This document shows, one piece after another, positions 1-11,880 of a stretch of DNA of 64,000 nucleotides. The notes under the pieces are model-generated. The model did no database searches. It had not been told where the DNA came from and was given only the letters and a program-made list of their open reading frames with translations. Position numbers and translations under genes: made by a program. This DNA comes from Boswellia sacra. Taxonomy: Eukaryota > Streptophyta > Magnoliopsida > Sapindales > Burseraceae. The stretch's first letter is position 1. Every line of letters starts with the position of its first letter. Where the stretch lies: NCBI GenBank assembly GCA_013180625.2, contig SNVD02013866.1, forward strand, positions 20,833 through 84,832. The letters are read 5' to 3'.

Positions 1-299
1 GTTCATAGATTTGAATAATTCAAAGTGAAATGAATAAGACCTCTTTGGTATAAAATTCAAAAATCAAGACTAAATAATATCAAGTTAGCCAAAATAAGTT
101 CACAAAATCAAAATAAAATGACAAATTGATTAGAATGGGTTTCAAGAGTTCAAACTGGTCCTCCCTACTTTGTCATTCCTGACCCAGAATGCGTCTCAAT
201 AGGATTTGAACTCCTTACACTGCACTCTGAATCTAATTACTAACTCACTTTTTTTTTTAAGAAAAAGAAAATTCAAGACACACTTATTTCTACTATCCT

Positions 300-336
300 C
301 CCCCCCCCCCAACCAAATGAAACATTGTCCTCAATG
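300..336 (-). other. Conserved stem-loop followed by G-run in Athila 3' region
   Basis: Minus strand CATTGAGGACAATG (336-323) can fold as CATTG/CAATG with a four-base loop and is followed, after TTTCATTTGGTTGG, by a run of 11 G (310-300). Athila-2 repeats the arrangement at 46543-46579. Position downstream of the coding region suggests a purine-rich plus-strand priming or RNA signal; that role is inferred. Confidence 0.55.
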
Positions 337-548
337 TTTAAATGTAGAGATATAAAGCATAGGAGACATTACCTGAAGCTTCTGTTATTCAAGAGAGATG
401 ACCTGAAAGACTCATAAAATGAAATGCTAGAAATAAAATAAAAGACAAGAAATTTAAAATTGATGGCACACATGCATGTGTATAGGTAGTTGTGACTGTG
501 GCTCACATCTTCTTCTGGTTTTACGTCCAGAAACGGCTTAAACACCTT

Positions 549-632
549 CTATGAGTTGGGGATATGCTTCCTATCCAGTTTTCTTATAAACTGGCAAACA
601 GGGTCATTTTGAGTCAGATTCCCAAGACTATG
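549..632 (-). pseudogene. Fragment of the unidentified Athila 3' ORF
   Basis: The minus strand encodes a short stretch reading LGNLTQNDPVCQFIRKLD up to a TAG at 549-551. Athila-3 has the near-identical LGNLTKNDPVCQFIRKLD at about 63390-63445. DNA similarity continues past the stop (TTTCTGGACGTAAAACCAGA, then GTGAGCCACA). Upstream of about 635 the two are unrelated, so only the C-terminal part survives here. Function unknown. Confidence 0.65.
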
Positions 633-636
633 AAGA

Positions 637-1046
637 AAATGAGAGAGAAGAAAAGAAAATGGATGCAAGGCGAGCAACAGTTTTTAGGGAACTGCAAAAC
701 CGACTTTAAAAGTCATAGAGTACCGTGTCCGCCACTTAACCGGGAAACAAAATGAAAACACACAAATAAAATAAAAGCACATAAAATAAAATAAGAACAA
801 ACTAGAAATGATAGCAAAAATCAAGAATAAAAATGAAAATATGGCAGAAAAGGATGAAATTTGAACAATCGTAAAAAAAAACCAAAAGAGGAATCTCTTC
901 GAAAGTAATTTACCATGGTCAAAAATATGCCATTGAGGTGGTACCTTTCTTTTTCCTTTATTTGTAAGAATGGAAGAGATTACCACTAGTTGAATTTGTT
1001 TGTCCTTGAGGCATGCATTCTTGAGTGCGGATGTTTCTTCCTGCCT
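637..1046 (-). other. AT-rich stretch between gag and 3' region, no recognised gene
   Basis: The minus strand has one open frame (986-684) rich in Phe/Leu/Ile, which I attribute to T-rich DNA rather than a protein. No pol motif is visible. This is the join left by the pol deletion. Confidence 0.5.
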
Positions 1047-2284
1047 TTATTCAAAACATGGCTCCCAACTCTTAATCTCTTTCACCGAATCTCCGTTTGG
1101 ATGTTGGCCATTTGGATTACTCACATGTGGATTGATGAAGTTTAGCTCTAATTGAGATGGAAACTCACCTGTCTCATGAGTATTAAGTGCAAATGCAAGT
1201 ATTTCAAGAGCATCATTCAAGTTTGCCATAGTTTGAGCAACTTGACTATTAAAAGCCTCTTGCTTTGCAATGAATGAATTCAATGTTTCTTCAAGATCCT
1301 CATAAGATGCATGATCATGAGTTTTTTGAAAATTTTGATATGATTGAAAGGGAGGTTGATAAAATTGTGCATTATTATCATTCCTCAAATCAGAATTCAA
1401 GTGATTTTTCCATTCAAAATTTTGTGAGTAAGGATTAGGATTTGACCTTTGGAAAGTGTTTAAAACATTGGTTTGTTCATGGAGACTTTTTCTAAAGGTA
1501 GGCACAATTGGGCAATCATCCGTAGGATGATCACTAGAATTACAAGTGTGACAAATAATTTCTTGCATAGACCACATTTCTAAATCCTCGACTTTTCTAG
1601 CTAGGGATGCAAATTTAGCATGATGATCATGATTCTCCCTAATGTTATAAATGCCTCTACTAGATGTTCTTGGTACCTCATAGGTGCCAACATTGTTCCA
1701 ATTTTGGGCATTTTTCGCTAGTAAGTCTAGGTAATCCATAGCTTCATCAGGGTCTTTGTTTTCAAATTGTCCATTACACATTAAATCTACCATGTGCCTA
1801 GCTTGATGTGTTAGACCTTTATAGAAAATTAAAACTAGTCTCCATGTTTCCAAACCATGGTGAGGACAAGTATTAAGCAATGCGTTATACCTATCCCAAC
1901 ATTGGTAAAAGGTCTCTCCTTGTTTTTGAGTGAAATTGATAATTTGCCTTTTGAGACAATTTGTTCTATAGGGAGGAAAGAATTTTTTAAGAAATTGTTG
2001 TTGCATTTCATCCCATGAGCTGACCTAAGATTTCGTAGCCATGTTTTTGCTTTATCTTTTAAAGAAAAAGGAAAAAGCTTTAATCTAAAGATGTTTATGC
2101 TACAATTTAGGTCACAATAGATATTGCAAAACTCTTTAAATTCTTTCAAATGGAAAAATGGGTTTTCAACATCTAGGCCATGAAAGTGAGGTAAGAGTTG
2201 AATGAAATTCGGTTCATGGTTGAAATATTTTGCATCATGATGGAAGACTATGCATGATTGTGCACAAGTTCTTATGTAATCCAT
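1047..2284 (-). pseudogene. gag: Athila-1 gag (frameshifted)
   Basis: Capsid/nucleocapsid polyprotein. The first segment (2284-1835) has the Athila N-terminal pattern FHGLDVENPFFHLKEFKEFC and RLKLFPFSLKDKAKTWL. The second (2006-1047) continues in another frame with QQFLKKFFPPYRTNCLKRQI and a CCHC zinc knuckle CHTCNSSDHPTDDC (CX2CX4HX4C). The shift lies near 2010, where the two frames overlap. The protein matches Athila-2 gag at 42180-43020 over most of its length. It ends at 1047 with no downstream protease, so it is either gag-only or has lost its fusion to pol. Confidence 0.85.
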
Positions 2285-2369
2285 TAATGTTCTTGGTTGG
2301 GTGTGAGCATGTTTTTCAAAAAAAAAGATGAATGGCTACTAACAATTCTAATAACTAATGTAAAGAAAA

Positions 2370-2510
2370 AGAAAAGATAGACACATGCAATAAAAATAGA
2401 AGTGGGGAGAGAAAAGATGAACACATACAAGAAAAATAAAAATAGAAATGAAAAAAGAAAAGATGAACATATGCAAGAAAAAATAAAAATAGAAATAGGC
2501 AAAGAAAATA
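2370..2510 (-). repeat. Tandem repeat in Athila-1 leader
   Basis: Three imperfect copies of a unit of about 40-48 bp, each containing GAAAAGAT(G)A, ACA(C/T)A and AAAAATAGAA on the plus strand, between the primer site and gag. The hydrophobic ORFs in this stretch are a by-product of the repeat. Confidence 0.7.
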
Positions 2511-2539
2511 CTTACAATTTTGTATGCCAAATTTTACCT

Positions 2540-2557
2540 TCCCCGGCAACGGCGCCA
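2540..2557 (-). promoter_or_regulatory. Primer-binding site, tRNA-Asp
   Basis: Minus strand TGGCGCCGTTGCCGGGGA, an 18-base match to the complement of the 3' end of plant tRNA-Asp(GTC). It lies just inside the 5' LTR and primes minus-strand DNA synthesis. A tRNA-Asp primer is characteristic of Athila-type elements. Confidence 0.9.
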
Positions 2558-2563
2558 AAAACT

Positions 2564-3930
2564 TGACACATCCAAAAAAGAATTGTCTTCCAAGTATAGG
2601 AGTGTCGAAGTAATAAACCCGGTGAGACCGGGGTCGATCCACGAGGAAGGGAATTTTAGCGCTAAAAACTATAAAGTAAGCAAATATGATATGGATGATT
2701 CAAAGAGATGACAAGATAATATCAACAAATATAAATAAGAACAAGTTCGTAAACAATAAATGAGAATCACACAAGAGAAATCAACACAATGATAATGAAA
2801 GCTAAGGTTAGGGGATCCGCCCTTGATATTTCGAATAAGGATAATTAGCCCATTTTAGTTATATGAATTCTATTTGTTTCATTACCAATATTTATACCAC
2901 TTCTTGTAAATGGGTTCAAGCATCTAATGTGTCAATCACCATATCTGTACAGCAAATCAAGGTTTCTAACTATATTTTTATCGGTAGGAAAGAACCATAT
3001 GACATCTAGAAAGGATCCAAACATTTGATGCGTAAAAGATTATCTACAATGGATCAAGACCTCCACTTTACGAGTGGTGTCAAGATTGATTAAGAAAATA
3101 AATATAAATCATATAAACAACACAAGATTATGATTATTAAGCACATATTAAGGGTTAGAGAATCCTTACTCTCATATCAAGGGTTTCACCCTTTCACCTT
3201 AGCAAGAGAGAAATTAGCAAGACATTATAAGAGAAAGAACACAATATGCAAGAAAAAGGAAATTCATTAATAACATTAAAACAAAAGAGAAACACAATAC
3301 AAGATCCCAGCAAAGGCCAAGATGCCCTAATGGGTCACAAGACACCTCTATTTATAGATACATTCAGGGGCAAACTTGTCAAATTACAAAGGAATAGTTG
3401 TCAAATGTTAGGTGAACTAACTTTGACCATTGGGATTATTAGGTGCACCACTTTGACCACCGAGTTTGACATTGAAATATTGAGCATTTTCATCACATGT
3501 CTTCATAAAAGTTGTAGATATTTCTCTCAGCTTTCTATAACATATTTATTTGTACAATTTGAATACGTATTTTGAGAGATATGATCCAAATACTGAGGCC
3601 TGGTCAGACTGGGTCGAGACTGCAGATAAGTTCACTTCAAGCCCAATTTTGGTCCACTAAGAGCCCAAATTTGATAATACTTGTGGAATGCAATCTTGTA
3701 GATAATTGAATCCGCTTTCCAAAAAATTAAGATTTGTACCAATTCTGATCTAGAAATAGAAAGTTATGCCCATTTTACCGAACCTACATCAAAACCGAAA
3801 TTAAGAGAAAGTTAATTCAAAGGATGTAAAGACTACAAATACGGTTAAGTTGAGGAATTTAATGACACTATTAATGCAATATGATGAATTAAGCTCTCAT
3901 TAAGCATATATATTTAAGTGTTCATCAACA
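2564..3930 (-). repeat. 5' LTR of Athila-1
   Basis: On the minus strand it starts TGTTGATGAACA (ending at 3930), as does the Athila-2 LTR at 40269, and ends ...GTGTCA at 2564, seven bases before the primer site. The U5 part carries the shared stretch CTCGTGGATCGACCCCGGTC followed by TTTATTAC and CGACACTCCTATACTTGG. TG...CA termini and 1367 bp length fit the family. I could not test a target-site duplication because the other end is outside the window. Confidence 0.85.
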
Positions 3931-3969
3931 TATGAGGTATTAACATCATTAGTGAATTAAAACCAATAA

Positions 3970-4217
3970 CTTCCAATGGCCATTAATACGTGATAAGGGC
4001 TATCGATTACTTCTCAAAATAGGTCAAAGTTGAATCTTTCAACAAAGTTAGAGCCAAGTAAAAGGCAAGATTTATCGAAAGAAATATCATGTGTAGATTT
4101 GGGGTTCCATATCATGTAGTCACAAATAATGGTGTTTAATTTTAGGCATAAACAAAGGGTTTGCTCTAAAGATACAAAATCAAGCTTCAAAAATCTTCAA
4201 CGTATAGGCCATAAGTC
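3970..4217 (+). pseudogene. Tat-type Ty3/gypsy integrase, left fragment
   Basis: The plus strand reads AIDYFSK at about 3998-4018 and then IMCRFGVPYHVVTNNGV near 4086-4136, matching the integrase core of Tat-lineage Ty3/gypsy elements (family pattern VAIDYFTKWVEAE...RFGVP...DNG). Several stops interrupt it. The reading breaks at the LINE insertion (4218) and resumes at 18644. The 5' part of pol is missing because the Athila-1 LTR abuts at 3930. Confidence 0.75.
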
Positions 4218-4512
4218 CCTTTTTTTTTGAAAAAATTGCTATTCACATAAAAAGAAAAAAGATAGTACAATATACGAGGGGCATACCCCAAGAAGAGTAT
4301 TTAGTACTCACAAGTCCAAAAGGAAATAACAAAGCCCAAAGGCTTCAAACGAATAAACAGAATAAAAGCCAAAGGCCCCAAATAAAACGATTGCGCATAG
4401 GCCCAAAACCAACCACAACATAGCCAAGATCACTCAAACAATAAAAACAAAAGGGCGTATTAGCCTAATCTAGCAAAATAAAGTTCAAGAAAACAAGCTA
4501 ATGATGAATACC
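4218..4512 (-). other. LINE 3' UTR and poly(A) remnant
   Basis: Non-coding stretch after the ORF2 stop at 4513. On the minus strand it ends in a run of nine A (4228-4220) next to the duplicated target site, as expected of target-primed reverse transcription. Confidence 0.75.
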
Positions 4513-7500
4513 TCATATGGCACGAAGTTGAGGAGTGATCACATACTTGGCCTCCAAGGTTAGAAGCCGAGAGCGAACCAAGGTAAAAATCTCATCAATC
4601 ACCTGACGACAAGTTCGACGATGCTGCAGATACACACAATCATTCCTCTCATACCATAGAAAATAAACTGTGGCAGAAAAGACCAAACGTGCAAGGATAT
4701 GCTCAAAATTCTTTCTGCCCTGAAGATGAAGAGAAGCCCAATGAAGTAGAGTGAGCCAATCAGAAGATGGCCAAACAATGAGAGTCTTAGCTGTAATCTC
4801 CTCCCATACAGAAGACGAGAAAGGACATCTAAAGAAAAGATGCTCATGAGTCTCATTTGATGAGGCACAGAGAACACAGCCCGAAGAGGATAACATGCCA
4901 TGACGCTGTAATCGATCCATAGTACGAAGACGACCCAAGGAGGTAAGCCAAAGAATAAAAGAGTGTCTTGGAACATGGCCAGGGAACCAAAGAAGATGAT
5001 GAAATGAATTCACGGCTCGTCTACTCCGTAAAAACTCCCATGCTGAGGCAATGGAGAAAACTCCAGAGGTGTGGCCCTTCCAAACAATACGATCAGGAGT
5101 CCCCATCATTGGCCGGAAGCTGATAGAGTCCCAAATTCGTCCAAGGGCCGATCCACCATCAGGAAAAGTCCAATCCCCATCCTGAATAATAGCGGAGACC
5201 TTGGCATCTGAGGGAAGACCTATAGATGAAAGATTCCTGAAAGAAAACAAATCACAAAGATGCCCCTGTGGCAACCAGTAATCCTGTCAAAGTGAGGTGT
5301 CACGACCATCTCCAATACAAGAGACAAATTTACCCCTACACCAATCTCGACTGTGCAAAATCTTCCTCTAAGACCAGGAGGCTCCAGAAGCAACTCGAAC
5401 CTACCAAAACGAGCGGCCCCGAAGGAGTACTTTATGAACCCAAGAAGACCATATGGAGGACTTATCAGAAAGAAGTCTCCAAACATGCTTTAGAATAGCG
5501 GCCTGATTCCATTCCTTCACTCGTTTAATTCCCAATCCTCTTTCCTTTAATGGATAGCAAACCGAATCTCAAGCTACTTTGGCCCCAGAATGAGACAAAG
5601 AGGTCCCTCTCCACAGGAAAGCAGCCAGAATACCCTCAATCTTCCGCACCACAGTTGCCGGCAATATGAATATGGAAGACCAATAGACCTGTATGGAAAA
5701 AAGTACCGACTTGATTAACTAAAGACGGCCAGCATAAGTCAACATAGCAGATGTCCATAACCTGACCCTCGATAGAATCCGTTCTATCAATGGAGTACAA
5801 TCTGAAGGCCACAATCTGGTACTAATCAGAGGCACTCTCAAATATCTAACTGGCAGACTCCCCACCTGAAAACCCAAGATGGCCTGCAACACAGTTTGGT
5901 CCTCATCATTGACTCTAGAAAAGAATTCATGACTCTTGACAGAATTCGTCACTAAACCAGAGAGCTCTGCAAACTCTTGCAAAGCATTACGAACTACACT
6001 AACAGAGCCCGCATCTGCCCTACAAAAAAGCATCAGATCATCTGTAAAACAAAGATGAGTGAGAGAGACCTGCTGACATCTCCAATGATATCGAAAACCA
6101 GGCCTCTGAGAAGCCTCCCGAAGAATACCATTCAAACCCTCCATTTCCAACACAAAAAAGTATGGTGACAACGGATCACCCTATCGAACTCCTCTGGAGG
6201 TGGGAAAAAAACCATGAAACTCTCCATTTAAAGCAATAAAGAAATGTGCAGAAGACATGCACGTCGCGATCCATCAAACCATACACTCTGGAATACCGAT
6301 CGTCCTTAACCCCAAAAGAATGAAATCCCAACTAACAGTATCGAAAGCTTTGCGAATATCCACCTTTAAAGCACACCAGGGAGGCGAGCACCCAAGATGG
6401 CAATTATGCATGAGCTCTTGAGTCAATAGGATGGCATCAGAGATCCTCCAACCTGGGACAAAGGCTGACTGTGAACTCCCAATTACATCAGGTAAAACTG
6501 GTTTAAACCTATTCACAATCACTTTGGAGATGCACTTGTAGAGTAAATTACAGCAAGAGATTTGTCAAAAGTCACTCATAGTCCTCGGAGTCTCAACCTT
6601 GGGGACCAAGGCAACCCTAGTTGCATTAACACACTTCGGCATCCGACAAGTCGCAAAGAAGTAGTGCACAGTAGCCTTAAACTCGATACTAATAATGTCC
6701 CAAGCCCTCTTAAAGAACATAGAGGTGTACCCATCCGACCCTGGAGCTTTATCATCGGGAATCGAGAATAAAGCTGACCTGATCTCATCATCAGTGATAG
6801 GGCACACCAAAGAAGGCAGCATCTCCTCAGAAACTCTTCTAGAGAAAAACCGAGAAGCATCTACAATAGAAGGTCGAGAAGGAGCTATAAGCAATTTCTG
6901 AAAATACCTTACAGCCAGATGACCTAAGTCACCTCGATCTGTAACGATAGTACCATCCTCATCCTCAAGCTGATGAATCCGATTCCTGACCTGTCTATGG
7001 ATCAGAGACTTGTGAAAGAACTTCGTATTCTGATCCCCCAAAGAGAGCCATTGGATCCTTGACCGCTGCCGAAAGAAAGCCTCATCGTCCCTACACAACT
7101 GAGAATAGTACTTAGCAAAATCCCTCTCAGCCAAAATACAATCTGGGGAATAAGGGCTCTCATCCAGAGCAGCCTGAGCTACGGCCCACTGAGCCCTAGC
7201 CTCAATGACCCTACCAGAGATGTGACTAGAAGCCTTGGCATGCAAAGTCTTAAACTTATGTTTCAACAAACCCAATTTCTGTGTGACTCGAAACATAGGA
7301 TCCCCATCTATAGGCATAGACCATACTCTCTGAACAATCTCCAAGAAATCCTCTCGGTCAGCCCAAAAGTTCAAAAATTTAAAGGGACTGGAGGTCTGCC
7401 TACGTTGATCTCCAAACCTGATGACCAAAGCACTGTGAGCAGAAGCATCTCGTGGAAGAACTTCAGAAGTTGTGTTTGGCCAAGTCAAGAACCATAAAGC

Positions 7501-8115
7501 ACTACCAAAACTCCAATCCAGAGTTCTAAGAATAGTGCCGTCTCCCTGCTGCCCATTATGCCAAGTATACCGAAGCCCAAAAGATGGTACCCTGATCAAC
7601 GCTGCATCATGAACACACTGTCCAAAATCATCAATGTAACCGCGCCAAGCCTGATCCCCACCAACTCTATCCGAATAGCGTAAAATCGCATTGAAATCAC
7701 CCAATGCCAACCAAGGTAAGTCACCAAAAACCATGGACTGAGCTCTGATAAAGTCCCACAACTGTCGACGAACACCCGGATCATTAGAACCATAAACAAA
7801 AATCAGGCCAAAAGAAACCCCATCTAATAATCTGGTAGCTCGACAAACGATCCACTGTGGAGAAAGCTGTAGACCACTCAAACTGTACAAAGTAGGATCC
7901 CAACACACCAAAACTCTACAAGCAATTAACTTAGTGGCATTGGATAAGAACTTCCAAGAAGGACAAATATCCAAAACAACTGAAACAAGGCGTTGCTGAT
8001 TAACCTTAGTGTCCAAGAGACCAATCAAACCCAAAGAATACTTAGAAATCCAATTTTTAACTGCCCATTGCGTAGAGAAGCCATTAAGGCCTCTAATATT
8101 CCAACTTCCTATCAT
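4513..8115 (-). pseudogene. LINE ORF2: endonuclease, reverse transcriptase, zf-RVT
   Basis: ORF2 starts at the ATG at 8115 (MIGSWNIRGLNG), 36 bases after the ORF1 stop. Residues 1-220 form an APE-type endonuclease (GSWNIRG, LDTKV, LALGDFNAI, YTWHNGQ, SAHSALVI). RT begins in the same 516-residue segment (KAPGSDGYTSMFFKRAW) and continues in broken segments: SAFVPGWRISDAI and KVDIRKAFDTVSWDFI (6522-6274), and LTHLCFTDDLMLFCRA with the catalytic FTDD (6171-5719). The last open piece (5274-4513) has the RT-associated zinc-binding domain (HSFILWLTSLGRL, GCVLCAS..ETHEHLFFRC). Stops near 6565, 6273, 6172 and 5718 inactivate it. Overall this is typical of plant L1 elements. Confidence 0.9.
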
Positions 8116-8151
8116 AGGAAGCTGGAAAAATCTCAGAACTCAATAAAGAAA

Positions 8152-8562
8152 TCATCGGGGGTGCATGCCCCCTTTACCCCCATTGCCACCCTTCTTATTA
8201 TGACCTTTTTTAGCCTTACCAGTAGGTGGTCGACCGTCTGAAGCCGTCTCAGTGGAAGCAGGAGGATCCGGAGCAACAAACTTTTCTGAATGAGCAATCC
8301 CTGAAGGATCAGAATCAACTATAGGGATAGAAGAGCCCTTCAAAATCTGATCCTGGTGATTCTCAATAGGAGATAGTGAATCAGAATCAGAAGCAGACTC
8401 AAAACCCGAGCCAGTGGTAGTAAGTTTACTTTTGTCTTGCAGAACTGGAGTTACGTCTGCAGTAATAGCCGGATCCTGACCAGTCTCAATATGGACTGCT
8501 GCTGCAATAGAAGGGTCATCTATCTTCCCATTGTCTTGTAAGACAAGGGCTGTAGTAGTATC
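8152..8562 (-). pseudogene. LINE ORF1, C-terminal part
   Basis: Tail of the LINE ORF1 protein downstream of the copia insertion: a Ser/Asp/Pro-rich, low-complexity region ending in a basic Gly/Lys stretch (KAKKGHNKKGGNGGKGG), as is common at the end of plant L1 ORF1. Its open frame runs into the copia LTR at 8563. The matching upstream half is at 16977-17814 and the 5-bp duplication GTATC marks the join. Confidence 0.85.
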
Positions 8563-10222
8563 TGTTAGCCCTAAGGCTATATGATAATTTTGATGATAAC
8601 AATACACATTGATTCATTGAGATTTACTAATATATTTATTTATGTGCAAGAATAAGATTATTGAAATAATTATAAAATCAAGAAGGGGTTTATAAAATGA
8701 AGTGTTGAAGCTTAGGAGAAGACTACATGTTAAAGGCATCAAAGTTTAAGTACAAGGTTTGATTCAAGGAATGTGATATATGAGCAATGTTCTATCAATT
8801 GGTCATATAATTCTCTACAAATGTCCAAATAATGTGATTCTTGAGCCTTTGGAAAGCTTACTCAATTTATAACATTTCATATGTTTTAAAGAAATTCAAA
8901 TTTTAAGTGCAAAATCGTCCAAATCATCATGCAAGTTGAAAGACAAATGGAAGCAGCTGACATGAGCACCGATACTACTTTTTGGACATATCTTGAGCTA
9001 GAAAAATCAAAATAACTTGATTCTTGCGGCATTAGAAATATGACATAATGGGGAACATTTCATATGTTTTGAAGAAATTCAAATTTCAAATGGAAGACCG
9101 ACATAATTGACATGCAATTCGGTGGACTGACACAGAGAAGAAAAATCAACTCACATAAGCACCGAATGGTGTTTTGGCCATATCTTAAGATGGAGATATC
9201 CAATTGCTTTGATTCTTAATGTTTTGGAAAGCTTATTCAAATATGAAGATCTTTAATGTTTTGAAGAAATTCAAATTTCAAATGGAAGGCTGACAGAATT
9301 ATCATTCAAGTCAGTGGACAGACACATGGAAGAAAAATCAAGTCACTTGAGCACTGAATGGTGTTTTGGCCATATCTTGAGCTACAGACATTCAAATGAC
9401 TTGGTTCTTGATGCGTTGGAAAGCTTATTCAAATATGCTCAGCTCTTTTATGTTTACATATTTTCAAATTTCAAACGAACATTGGGGACAACATGGCAGA
9501 CAAGAATTTACAGTTTTTATGGTGGGCAGAAAATTTGGAGATGGTGTCTTCACTTGGATTAAGTTCATCTCATTTGCCTATTAAAAGGAGCCATTCTCCC
9601 ATGCATTCAACAAGTGCCAGAGAAGCATTTTAATCAAGCAAAAAACCAGGGAGAAACATCAAGTTTATAGAGCTTTATATTCTTTATCTACTCTTTTGAA
9701 GAGAGTTTGTACTTTTGTGTAAAAACTTTTTCTTTGTTCTTATATTGTGTGAGAGTGATATCTTCTTGTAAAGGATAAAAGATATCCTTGAGAGAACTCT
9801 TTCCTTGGTGAGGTTGTTCATCAAGAAGAACTCTTGGTGTGGTGTTATCAAGATTTGAAGGAAAAAAGTCTTGGTGAAGTTGTTCATCAAGCAAGTTGTA
9901 AAGTATTCTACAACTTAGTGGAAAGCCTAGCTTGTGGAGAAGCTAGGAGCCCGTGGACGTAGGCAAGGTTTGCCGAACCACGTAAATTGAGTTTGCACTC
10001 TCTCTATCCCTATACTCTTAACATTTACTTGCACTTGAGATTATTTATTATTGCTATTCTCTTGATTGCATCTTAGATAACTTCTATTTTCAGCTTCTTC
10101 ACTTCTATTCTCAAAAGAAAAAGTGAAATAATTTTTATCTTTCAAGAAAAGTTTTATAAATTCGTTTTGATAAATAAAACGCAATTCACCCCCCCTCTTG
10201 GGTTGTCATACCTGGGTCAACA
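8563..10222 (+). repeat. 5' LTR of copia element
   Basis: Begins TGTTAGCCCTAAGG, ends ACCTGGGTCAACA, 1660 bp. Over the first 260 bases I count about five differences from the 3' LTR, so insertion is not very recent. Near the 3' part, CGTGG (9952) and CCACG (9982) enclose GGCAAGGTTTGCC, a potential two-part stem-loop. A third, solo copy on the minus strand lies at 50431-52225. Confidence 0.93.
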
Positions 10223-10224
10223 AG

Positions 10225-10236
10225 TGGTATCAGAGC
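10225..10236 (+). promoter_or_regulatory. Primer-binding site, initiator tRNA-Met
   Basis: TGGTATCAGAGC, two bases after the 5' LTR, complementary to the 3' end of initiator tRNA-Met, the standard primer for plant copia elements. Confidence 0.93.
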
Positions 10237-10281
10237 AAGGTTGCTCATTTTTTTTTTTTAAATCTTAACGATTTGTGAGCT

Positions 10282-11880
10282 ATGGCAACTTTTAATTCAA
10301 CTTTATATTTTTAGGGGTTTTTTTTTCTTTCTATTTCTAAGACCTCCATTTTTAATGGAAGTGATTACTCTTATTGGAAAACTAGAATGAAAAGGGTTTA
10401 AAAAAAAAAATTTTCTTGAAATCTTTTGATTCACTGATTTATGGTCTATTGTTTTGGAAGGACCCTTTTGTTCCTACCAAAATCGAAAATGGGGAATGCA
10501 TTCTTAAAGAACCTAAAGAGTTTAGTGAAGATGATAAAAAGAAATTGAGTTTGAATGCTAAAGCTATGAATGTGTTTTATTGTGCTCTAGATAGAAATGA
10601 GTTTAATAGAATATCTACTTGTTCTACGGCACAAGAAATATGGCACACACTTGAAGTAATTCATGAAGGAACTAGTCAAGTTAAAGAATCTAGAATTAGT
10701 ATGCTAGTTCATAGTTTATTAGCTGTTTAAGAGGAAAGCGGATAAATCAATTTCTGAAATATTTACTAGATTTACGGATATTATTAATAGTTTGAAATCT
10801 CTTGGTAATCTTATTCTAATGTTGAAATGGTGAGAAAGATTCTTAGGTGTCTACCAAAATCTTGGGAGCCAAAGGTGACGGCAATTCAAGAAGCAAAGGA
10901 CCTCACCAAACTACCATTAGAAAAACTTATGGGTTCTCTCATGACTCATGAAATCACCTTGAAGGAGAACGAAGAAGATTTCAAGAAAAAGAAAATATCG
11001 CTTTCAAATCTTCAACAAAAGAAGATGATGAGTCCAACGATGAAGGAGATGATGAAGATCTTGCATTCATCACAAGAAAGCTAAAAAGGATGATTATAAG
11101 AAACCAAGGATTCAAGAAGAACTCTAGAAGGGAGTACAAAGGGCAAAGCTCAAAGCAAGATAAGAAAAATGATCAAGTCATTTGCTATGAGTGCAAGAAA
11201 CCGAGACATGTAAAGATGGATTGTCCTTACTTCAAAAGTCAAAACAAGAAATCCAAAGCAATGAAAGCCCCAAATTGGGATGATAGTGAAGCTAGCTCTA
11301 CCGAAGAAGAAGATTGCGAAGTGGCAAACATGTGCTTTATGGCTTTAAGTGAAGATGAGGTAAGTATTCTAAACTATGATCCTAAGTTTTCATATGATGA
11401 ATTATTTGAAGCATTCCAAAATTTACATGTGCAAATTGATAAGAAAAACTCAAAAATCAATGCTTTCAAAAAGAAGTCAAAAATCATGTTATCTCAATTA
11501 GAAGAGTTGGTAGAAATAAATGAAGCTTTAGAAAATGAAAATGAAATTTTAAAGCAAAAAGATTTTGAAAGTTTTGGAAAGTCAAATATATTTTTTAAAA
11601 ACTGAAAATGAGATTTTAAAACAAAAGGATTTTGATAAATTAGAGAAAGAAAATGTTATTTTGAAAAAGGAAAATAATGACTTAAGAAATATTGTTGATA
11701 GTTTTACAAAAAGCAAAAAAAATTTGAATTCTATGTTACAAAACCAAAGGTTTGTTTTTGATAAAAGAGGGTTAGGATATAAAACTCATAAAACTCAAAA
11801 CTATTTTAAAAACTATTTTGTTCATGCATCTTCTAGGAATAATCCTAATCATTCATATACTTATTGTGGAAGAAAATGAC
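10282..11880 (+). pseudogene. gag: copia gag (broken)
   Basis: Gag polyprotein starting near ATG 10282. The frames contain FNGSDYSYWKTRM (10350-10390), then a capsid-like segment at 10416-10730 (AKAMNVFYCALDRNEFNRI, STAQEIWHTLEVIHEGT), a segment at 10827-11084, and a CCHC knuckle CYECKKPRHVKMDC at about 11170-11210. From 11400 to 11760 the sequence is a Lys/Glu/Leu/Asn coiled coil with two copies of ENEILKQKDF. A second knuckle (CGRK, stop, HKVHSC) at 11860-11898 carries an in-frame TGA. At least four frame breaks are present. Confidence 0.85.

Larger units (their letters stand above)
1..3930 (-). mobile_element. Athila-1: partial, internally deleted Ty3/gypsy Athila element
   Basis: Read on the minus strand the order is 5' LTR (3930-2564), tRNA-Asp primer-binding site, leader, gag, then a 3' non-coding region that runs off the left edge. 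Protease, RT, RNase H and integrase are absent: gag ends at 1047 and sequence shared with the 3' regions of Athila-3 (540-635) and Athila-2 (about 300-460) follows within 500 bases. It is therefore a pol-less derivative that would need enzymes from a relative. The 3' LTR lies outside the window. The lineage call rests on the gag sequence and the Asp primer site, both usual for Athila. Confidence 0.85.

Noticed and set aside
2540..2557. Possible tRNA-Asp gene fragment
   Set aside because: Only the 3' complement is present, at the correct distance from an LTR, so it is a primer-binding site.
2284..2642. Three overlapping hydrophobic minus-strand ORFs resembling membrane proteins
   Set aside because: They translate a tandem A-rich leader repeat between the Athila-1 primer site and gag; composition explains the Phe/Leu runs.
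9684..9894. Small minus-strand ORFs repeated at 16418-16642
   Set aside because: Both lie in the same place of the two copia LTRs; LTR homology explains the repetition.
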